Shown in pieces: positions 1 through 4,230 of a stretch of 6,628 nucleotides of DNA. Source of the DNA: Clostridia bacterium (GTDB lineage Bacteria > Bacillota > Clostridia > Oscillospirales > Acutalibacteraceae); the NCBI GenBank assembly GCA_017424125.1, contig JAFPBM010000191.1, positions 1-6,628 on the forward strand. Direction: 5' to 3'. How positions within the stretch are numbered: position 1 is the stretch's first letter; each line of letters starts with the position of its first letter. Below the pieces are notes generated by a model. That model ran no database searches. It saw nothing but the letters and a program-made list of their open reading frames with translations, and was not told where the DNA came from. Made by a program: the position numbers and the translations under genes.

Positions 1-947
1 ATAAGGATGTTTTTAAAAAACCTGAAGAAGTAATGGCAAATATGATAGGTGTTACTTCAAGTCTTCGCAAAAAAATTAAAGAGCGCGGCGGCGACCCCGA
101 GCGCGAGACGATAAACGTTATAAAAACCAAGGACGGCAAAGGCCACCATATTGACGGTTACGGCGAATATTGGCGTTCGCTTGTATACGTTGGTGATACC
201 GTTTCGCTCGATTTACCCGAGGATAATAATGACTTTTATCAGTCTGCGGTGGCTTTCGGCTCGTTCCAGCACGATTTGAGCGATTATCCCGCCGAAACAC
301 TTTTTGAAACTATAAAAGATTTTCATAATACCCCCGTGCGTTATCAGAACTTCTTAAAATCTGTTGAAAATAATGCATCAGGCAGAGCCGGCAATGCATT
401 GGCAGAAATTGAATTTGTAAAGCAGAGAAAAGATTTTGTGTCGGTGCTTGAAGATGCACACGCAAGGGGAGAACTGCCAAAACGTGTTACCCATAACGAT
501 ACGAAAATCAACAACGTTTTGCTTGATATTGACACGCGCGAACCTGTTTGCGTTGTCGATTTAGATACTATAATGCCCGGCTATTCGGTAAACGATTTCG
601 GCGATTCGATTCGTTTCGGTGCAAGCACTGCCGCCGAGGATGAAAAGGATTTATCAAAAGTCCATTTTGATATAAATCTTTTTGAAACCTATACCCGCGG
701 GTTCTTGAAAGGATGCGGCGGAACGCTTAAAGAAAGCGAAATTATGTTGTTGCCTGAGGGCGCGAAAATGATGACGCTTGAATGCGGAATGCGCTTCCTT
801 GCCGACTATATTGATGGTGATACATATTTCAAAACCGCATATCCTGACCACAACCTCGTCCGTTGCCGCACCCAGTTCAAACTGGTAGAGGAAATGGAGG
901 ATAAATGGGAAGAAATGAAGAGAATAGTTGAAAAATACAGCAAATAA
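1..947 (+). CDS. nahK: N-acetylhexosamine 1-kinase (NahK-like), 5'-truncated by window edge
   Basis: The enzyme should phosphorylate GlcNAc or GalNAc at C1 with ATP in the cytoplasm, feeding hexosamine-1-phosphate into nucleotide-sugar or catabolic pathways. The frame is open to the left edge (first full codon at position 3), so the ATG at 33 is internal and about 50 N-terminal residues are missing, including the glycine-rich nucleotide-binding loop. Numbering the visible 314 residues, the APH/choline-kinase-type catalytic motif HNDTKINN starts at His164 with Asp166, and the metal-binding DLDT lies at 186-189. The motifs DFGDSIRFGAS, DEKDLSKVHF and LECGMRFLADY match, as I recall it, Bifidobacterium NahK very closely over the whole visible length. 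Homologues are often misnamed mucin desulfatase or aminoglycoside phosphotransferase. The promoter and upstream partners are outside the window. Family assignment is strong; the exact sugar preference is inferred. Confidence 0.9.
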   Translation, partial: KDVFKKPEEVMANMIGVTSSLRKKIKERGGDPERETINVIKTKDGKGHHIDGYGEYWRSLVYVGDTVSLDLPEDNNDFYQSAVAFGSFQHDLSDYPAETLFETIKDFHNTPVRYQNFLKSVENNASGRAGNALAEIEFVKQRKDFVSVLEDAHARGELPKRVTHNDTKINNVLLDIDTREPVCVVDLDTIMPGYSVNDFGDSIRFGASTAAEDEKDLSKVHFDINLFETYTRGFLKGCGGTLKESEIMLLPEGAKMMTLECGMRFLADYIDGDTYFKTAYPDHNLVRCRTQFKLVEEMEDKWEEMKRIVEKYSK

Positions 948-977
948 AAAACTGCACTCGAAAGAGTGCAGTTTTTT
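946..977. terminator. Bidirectional rho-independent terminator between nahK and acyltransferase
   Basis: The core is an ACTGCACTC stem (951-959) paired with GAGTGCAGT (964-972) around a GAAA loop. Flanking A and T runs extend the pairing to 14 bp. The + strand has a six-T tail (972-977) and the - strand reads TTTTTTATTTG, so the hairpin can stop both convergent genes. The kinase stop codon overlaps the base of the stem, and the acyltransferase stop is 1 base past the other side. Confidence 0.9.
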
Positions 978-978
978 A

Positions 979-2235
979 TTAACCTTTTTTCATAATGAAA
1001 AGTTCTTCTGCCGCAATTCTCGCCTTGGCAACGTTTTGAGAAGTTTTAGGGAAACAGTAGTAAAGCCGCTTTTTGTCGCCGATGCAAATTACGTCACCTA
1101 TTTCATACCAGTAATAATCGGCATAAAGTCCATAATTTGCAAGGGGAGATTGACGGTATGTGAGCTGTCCGTCACACCCTGTAAGGGTGAAACCGTTTTC
1201 GTCGTGCGTAAGGTGACCGTCACCAACCATATAAATCGCCTTAAAGTCGGTCATAATGCCGATTTGCACATCACAGTCAAGTTTATAGGTGCCGTTTTTA
1301 AGTTCCTCTTTTACACACTCGCGCTCCCACCTGTACCAGTCGGGAATATGCGGGTATTCGGTGTTGCCCGCCACAGCGTTCATTTGTCCGAATTTGTCCA
1401 TAAAATACTCTTTGCCACATTCTTTGCAGGTAAGTGAAACACCGCTTCCAACCATATTGTTTTCGGTTTTGCAAGCAGGGCATTTGTAAAGAATTCGCTC
1501 AAGTCCCTCGGCGCGAAAATCTTCGGTTACGGCAATTTTTTTGTCACGCTGATTTGCAAAATTATCAAACGAAAATTCGTTATCTAGCATTGCATCAATC
1601 TCCGCAACGCTTTTTTCTTTGATTTCATCAACCGTCAATAAACACTTAACCTCGGCAGAAACCTTTACTTTTCGTTTCCTGAGTCCGTTATAAAGCGGGT
1701 CGTAAAGGAAAGCACCGTCGGTGATAACCGTCACAACGGGGACACCGAGTTTTTTAATAAGTGTGCCGAGTTTGCGTGGCAGGGGAGTCGCACATCCATC
1801 AAAACTGTAACTCGCCTCGGGATACATTAAAATGCTTGTGTTTTTCTTTTTTACGGCGTAAATCATATCCATAATAAGCGAAACGTCGGTCACAAATTTT
1901 TGCGTTGGTATACAACCGAGAAGTCGCATAAGCCATTCTTTACCCACAAAACCGTCGCTTGTGCAAACGATGCAGTATTTTTTGGGGAAGAAGATGCGCG
2001 ATGCAATCTTAAGGTCAATAAAACTCGAATGATTCATCAAAATGAGATACGGCCCTTTGCCTGCCTCATCCATTCGTTTTTTTGTAAAGGTGAAGCCTAC
2101 TTTAATCAGTTCGAAAAACGCCAAAACCCGTATAACCAGCATCAAGATAAAAAGCGGTCTCATCGGTCGCCTGTGTTTTGGATTTTTAATATCAATTACC
2201 TTGCCATAATCGGCTTTTACCGTCTTGATTTTCAT
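979..2235 (-). CDS. PlsC-family lysophospholipid acyltransferase with C-terminal zinc ribbon and extra domain
   Basis: This 418-residue protein probably transfers an acyl chain to lysophosphatidic acid or a related acceptor at the inner face of the membrane. A hydrophobic segment at about residues 27-48 precedes the acyltransferase domain. Motif I is NHSSFID (His69, Asp74, the NHx4D catalytic pair), a GCIPT motif II-like segment is at 107-111, and YPEASYSFDG at 138-147 occupies the position of motif III. The catalytic part ends near residue 200. After a helical linker, Cys252/Cys255 and Cys270/Cys273 form a CxxC-14-CxxC zinc ribbon. A further domain of about 140 residues, rich in aromatic residues and beta-prone, runs to the end. 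PlsC proteins are usually 200-260 residues, so the C-terminal half is an addition. The start is supported by AGGAG at 2244-2248, 8 bases upstream. The acceptor lipid and the role of the extra domain are unknown. Confidence 0.85.
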   Translation of the reverse strand: MKIKTVKADYGKVIDIKNPKHRRPMRPLFILMLVIRVLAFFELIKVGFTFTKKRMDEAGKGPYLILMNHSSFIDLKIASRIFFPKKYCIVCTSDGFVGKEWLMRLLGCIPTQKFVTDVSLIMDMIYAVKKKNTSILMYPEASYSFDGCATPLPRKLGTLIKKLGVPVVTVITDGAFLYDPLYNGLRKRKVKVSAEVKCLLTVDEIKEKSVAEIDAMLDNEFSFDNFANQRDKKIAVTEDFRAEGLERILYKCPACKTENNMVGSGVSLTCKECGKEYFMDKFGQMNAVAGNTEYPHIPDWYRWERECVKEELKNGTYKLDCDVQIGIMTDFKAIYMVGDGHLTHDENGFTLTGCDGQLTYRQSPLANYGLYADYYWYEIGDVICIGDKKRLYYCFPKTSQNVAKARIAAEELFIMKKG

Positions 2236-2243
2236 AAAACGTA

Positions 2244-2248
2244 CTCCT
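2244..2248 (-). promoter_or_regulatory. Ribosome-binding site of the acyltransferase gene
   Basis: The - strand reads AGGAG followed by 8 bases and ATG at 2235. This near-ideal Shine-Dalgarno fixes the start codon. Confidence 0.8.
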
Positions 2249-2266
2249 AATTTTTAGTTCAAGTAC

Positions 2267-2295
2267 ATTTTACATTATATTTTAAGATTTTACAA
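2267..2295 (-). promoter_or_regulatory. Possible SigA promoter for the acyltransferase gene
   Basis: On the - strand, TTGTAA (2290-2295) and TAAAAT (2267-2272) are separated by 17 bases: 4/6 and 5/6 matches to the SigA consensus. A second -10 candidate, TATAAT at 2274-2279, has only a poor -35 (TAATTT). The region lies in the 64-base gap after the sigK stop, which has no clear terminator, so read-through from sigK is an alternative. The DNA is AT-rich and chance matches are likely. Confidence 0.35.
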
Positions 2296-2299
2296 GAAA

Positions 2300-2986
2300 T
2301 TATTGCCGAGTAAATTTTTCATAAAGTGAAGAGAGCGCCTTTTTCTCAAGCCGCGATACGTAACTGCGGGAAATCGAAAGCATTTTTGCAACCTCGTGTT
2401 GTGTTTTTTCATTGTACCCGTAAAGCCCGTACCGTAGCGCCAAAATTTTCTGTTCGCGCACGGGCAATTCTTTTATAAATTTTCGCAGACTTTCAAGTTT
2501 GATTTTTGTGTCAATGGTTTCAACAAAATCTTCGTTGTCGGAAATAACGTCTATAAGTGTAAGGGCATTGCCCTCGCGGTCGGTATCAATCGGGTCGCTT
2601 ATAAACACGTCGTTGGCGCTTTTTTTGAGACTGCGAAAACACATCAAAATCTCGTTTTCGATACATCGTGACGCGTATGTAGCAAGTCGGATTCCCTTGT
2701 CAGAGCGAAAGGACGAAACTGCTTTTATAAGTCCAATCGTGCCAATAGAAATTAAATCGTCTTGTGGTACTTGACCGCAGTAATATTTTTTAACAATGTG
2801 CGCCACAAGCCGCAGATTGTGTTCAATTAGTTTGTTTTTAGCATAGGTGTCACCGTTTTCACATTTTTTAACAAGTTCGGCTTCCTCTTTGCTCGAAAGT
2901 GCGCGGGGGAAAGCCCCCGCCCCCGTAACGTGTAATGCTAAAAATACAAGGCCCTTAATAACTTCGCTCATAAGCGATAAAAACAT
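2300..2986 (-). CDS. sigK: RNA polymerase sporulation sigma factor SigK (pro-SigK form)
   Basis: This sigma-70 family factor directs late mother-cell transcription during endospore formation (coat, cortex and maturation genes). I place the start at 2986 (228 residues) because a GGGGG Shine-Dalgarno-like run lies 8 bases upstream. The longer start at 3001 adds five residues and has no ribosome site. The N-terminus EVIKGLVFLALHV then AFPRALSS lines up with the B. subtilis pro-SigK pro-sequence and mature N-terminus, placing a likely SpoIVFB-type cleavage after about residue 18 (before His19). Region 2 follows (NLRLVAHIVKKY, DDLISIGTIGLIKA, ATYASRCIENEIL), then the DPIDTDREGN linker and region 4 with a helix-turn-helix near 196-217 (QHEVAKMLSISRSYVSRLEK). 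The frame is continuous, with no skin-type insertion. SigE is the closest paralogue, but the LVFLALHV...AFP N-terminus favours SigK. Confidence 0.92.
   Translation of the reverse strand: MFLSLMSEVIKGLVFLALHVTGAGAFPRALSSKEEAELVKKCENGDTYAKNKLIEHNLRLVAHIVKKYYCGQVPQDDLISIGTIGLIKAVSSFRSDKGIRLATYASRCIENEILMCFRSLKKSANDVFISDPIDTDREGNALTLIDVISDNEDFVETIDTKIKLESLRKFIKELPVREQKILALRYGLYGYNEKTQHEVAKMLSISRSYVSRLEKKALSSLYEKFTRQ
2903..2920. other. GC-rich hairpin inside the sigK coding sequence
   Basis: A perfect 7-bp inverted repeat, GCGGGGG / CCCCCGC, surrounds a 4-base loop within otherwise AT-rich DNA. In the sigK mRNA it covers the codons for Gly-Ala-Phe-Pro-Arg, just after the predicted pro-sequence cleavage point and about 70 bases into the gene. 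It may slow ribosomes or simply reflect a Gly/Ala/Pro-coding patch. Confidence 0.55.
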
Positions 2987-2994
2987 AAAATCAA

Positions 2995-2999
2995 CCCCC
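2995..2999 (-). promoter_or_regulatory. Ribosome-binding site deciding the sigK start
   Basis: On the - strand a GGGGG run lies 8 bases before the ATG at 2986. The alternative ATG at 3001 overlaps its upstream side and is preceded only by CATACTCTAT, which has no anti-16S complementarity. This supports the shorter SigK. Confidence 0.55.
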
Positions 3000-3003
3000 A
3001 TAT

Positions 3004-3033
3004 AGAGTATGAAAATACATTTTGTCCATATTC
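3004..3033 (-). promoter_or_regulatory. Candidate SigE-type promoter with SpoIIID-like site for sigK
   Basis: On the - strand, GAATATG (3027-3033) and CATACTCT (3004-3011) are separated by 15 bases. They resemble the SigE -35 (kmATATT) and -10 (CATACAnT), matching about 6/7 and 6/8. GGACAAA (3021-3027) at the -35/-10 boundary resembles the SpoIIID core GGACAAG. SigE with SpoIIID drives sigK in B. subtilis. Transcription would begin near the G run, downstream of the ATG at 3001, again favouring the 2986 start. The leader would be very short. Confidence 0.35.
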
Positions 3034-3040
3034 AAGTGCA

Positions 3041-3057
3041 AAAATACTTAAAATACT
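3041..3057. repeat. Short direct repeat AAAATACT x2 in the divergent intergenic region
   Basis: AAAATACT occurs at 3041-3048 and again at 3050-3057, a 9-base period. It lies just upstream of the candidate sigK -35 and upstream of the GH130 promoter. It could be a weak operator or an AT-rich chance repeat. Confidence 0.3.
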
Positions 3058-3102
3058 CTCAAAAATGTATATTAAATGCTACTTTTTGATATAACAATCT
3101 TC

Positions 3103-3131
3103 TTGAAAAAACACTATCCATAAGGTATAAT
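3103..3131 (+). promoter_or_regulatory. SigA promoter of the GH130 gene
   Basis: TTGAAA (3103-3108) and TATAAT (3126-3131) are separated by exactly 17 bases, matching 5/6 and 6/6 of the SigA consensus. The transcript would start near 3138, giving a leader of about 25 bases. I see no clear catabolite-response palindrome around it. Confidence 0.8.
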
Positions 3132-3150
3132 AAATGCAAATATAAAAGCA

Positions 3151-3156
3151 AAGGAG
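3151..3156 (+). promoter_or_regulatory. Ribosome-binding site of the GH130 gene
   Basis: AAGGAG lies 7 bases before the ATG at 3164, close to ideal Shine-Dalgarno spacing, and fixes the start. Confidence 0.8.
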
Positions 3157-3163
3157 TAAATTT

Positions 3164-4126
3164 ATGAGCTTTGATATTGTAAAAAGATATGAACACAACC
3201 CAATCTTGACTCCCGATGATATGCCGGCACCTTGCTGTGCTGTGTATAACTCCGGCGTAGTAAAAACACCGGAAGGCGAGTATATTATGGCAAGCCGTTT
3301 TGAAGAGCCCAACAAGACTCAGTGCATTTGGGTTTCGCGTAGTAAAGACGGTATCAATTTCGTTCCCGATGCAGAACCGGTAAAAATCGTTTGCAAACCC
3401 GAAGAGGAAGAAGAATTTAATGAGATTGTATATTTGAACGGCAACAAAGGCTCACTTATCGGTTCTTGGTTTGACCCGAGAATCAACCCCGTTGGCGATG
3501 AATATTATATTACATATTGCGTTGGTGGTGACTATGGTTGCCGTATTGCCATCGGCAAAACTAAGGATTTCAAAACAATTGAACACGTAAGTTTCCCGAT
3601 GCACGTGCTCAACCGTAACGCTGTTTTGTTCCCTGAGAAGATTAACGGCGAATACTGGATGCTTCACCGTCCCCAGAACGCTGCTTCAACAAGCGGTGGT
3701 TTCATCTGGATTGCATCTACAAAAGACTGGGAATATTGGGGCAACTGCAAGGTTGTTGCTAAACCCGAACAGTATTGGGAGAACACCAAAATCGGTCCCG
3801 CTGCACCTCCGATTAAAACCGAAAAAGGTTGGCTGATTGTATATCACGGCGTATTCCCGAATTGCAACGGCATCAACTACGGCTGCGGCGTTATGATGCT
3901 TGACCTTGAGAAACCTTGGAAGGTTATCGGTCGTTGTCCTGACCCGATTCTTTACGTAAAAGAACCCTACGAAATGATTGGACAGGTTCCAAACGTAATT
4001 TTCCCCGGTGCTGTAATTCCTGAAGACGACGGAACAGTTAAAATTTACTATGGCGGCGCAGACTATGTACAGTGTCTTGCAACTGCAAAACTTGACGACC
4101 TTATCAATGCTTGCATTCCGCGCTAA
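3164..4126 (+). CDS. GH130 family beta-mannoside phosphorylase
   Basis: The 320-residue protein should reversibly phosphorolyse a beta-mannosidic bond, releasing mannose-1-phosphate in the cytoplasm. It is a single five-bladed beta-propeller of normal length for GH130 subfamily 2, without a signal peptide. The signature FDPRINP carries Asp104, aligning with the catalytic acid (Asp104) of UhgbMP. Arg151 (NRNAVLFP), Arg169 (LHRPQ) and His228 (VYHGV) align with the phosphate-binding trio, which GH130 hydrolases lack, so a phosphorylase is favoured. Other family motifs are NTKIGPAAPPIKT and EPYEMIGQVPNVIFPGA. The nearest recalled relative is the mannosyl-GlcNAc/mannooligosaccharide phosphorylase group, but substrate (Man-GlcNAc, beta-1,4-mannooligosaccharides or beta-1,2-mannobiose) cannot be fixed. 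The gene stands alone between its own promoter and terminator. It uses AAC for 15 of 19 Asn codons (ygiQ 9 of 17), suggesting high expression. Confidence 0.9.
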   Translation: MSFDIVKRYEHNPILTPDDMPAPCCAVYNSGVVKTPEGEYIMASRFEEPNKTQCIWVSRSKDGINFVPDAEPVKIVCKPEEEEEFNEIVYLNGNKGSLIGSWFDPRINPVGDEYYITYCVGGDYGCRIAIGKTKDFKTIEHVSFPMHVLNRNAVLFPEKINGEYWMLHRPQNAASTSGGFIWIASTKDWEYWGNCKVVAKPEQYWENTKIGPAAPPIKTEKGWLIVYHGVFPNCNGINYGCGVMMLDLEKPWKVIGRCPDPILYVKEPYEMIGQVPNVIFPGAVIPEDDGTVKIYYGGADYVQCLATAKLDDLINACIPR

Positions 4127-4141
4127 ATAAAGTAAACTAAT

Positions 4142-4170
4142 GCCCCCTTACGTTTGTAAGGGGGCTATTT
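4142..4170 (+). terminator. Rho-independent terminator of the GH130 gene
   Basis: A perfect 10-bp stem, GCCCCCTTAC (4142-4151) with GTAAGGGGGC (4156-4165), closes a GTTT loop and is followed by TATTTTGTT. It sits 15 bases after the stop. Its T-rich tail runs directly into the next promoter's -35 box. Confidence 0.9.
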
Positions 4171-4172
4171 TG

Positions 4173-4201
4173 TTGACATAAAAGGGAATGGGATATATAA
4201 T
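4173..4201 (+). promoter_or_regulatory. Perfect-consensus SigA promoter of the ygiQ-luxS operon
   Basis: TTGACA (4173-4178), 17 bases, TATAAT (4196-4201): both hexamers and the spacing are exactly consensus. Transcription should begin near 4208, giving a leader of about 23 bases with no room for a riboswitch or attenuator. This predicts strong, largely unregulated expression unless a repressor binds here. Confidence 0.88.
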
Positions 4202-4216
4202 AATAGTATACTTTTT

Positions 4217-4222
4217 AAGGAG
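4217..4222 (+). promoter_or_regulatory. Ribosome-binding site of ygiQ
   Basis: AAGGAG is spaced 8 bases from the ATG at 4231 and fixes the start of the protein at MPFLPITVKEM. Confidence 0.8.
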
Positions 4223-4230
4223 AGCGAAGT

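Noticed and set aside
33..35. ATG at 33 as the true start of the kinase gene
   Set aside because: The frame is open to the left edge and the upstream residues (KDVFKKPEEV) continue family homology. No Shine-Dalgarno precedes it, and the protein would lack its nucleotide-binding N-terminus.
928..1437. Open frame of 169 codons on the + strand
   Set aside because: It starts inside the kinase 3' end, runs through the terminator and lies antisense to the acyltransferase, whose motifs and ribosome site are clear. No recognisable family.
1900..2250. Open frame of 116 codons on the + strand
   Set aside because: Antisense to the acyltransferase N-terminal half; no ribosome site or family features.
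2499..2774. Open frame on the + strand within sigK
   Set aside because: Fully antisense to conserved sigma factor regions; a coding shadow.
2300..2986. Assignment of the sigma factor as SigE instead of SigK
   Set aside because: The two are similar in regions 2 and 4, but the N-terminal LVFLALHV...AFPRALS pattern fits pro-SigK, and SigE genes normally sit beside spoIIGA, which is absent here.
3002..3163. Catabolite-response element, tRNA or small RNA in the divergent intergenic region
   Set aside because: I found no convincing palindrome, cloverleaf or hairpin; only promoters, a short direct repeat and AT-rich sequence.
3079..3315. Open frame of 78 codons on the - strand with a hydrophobic C-terminus... 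reading into the divergent region
   Set aside because: It starts antisense within the GH130 gene and its hydrophobic tail is translated from AT-rich intergenic and promoter DNA; no Shine-Dalgarno.
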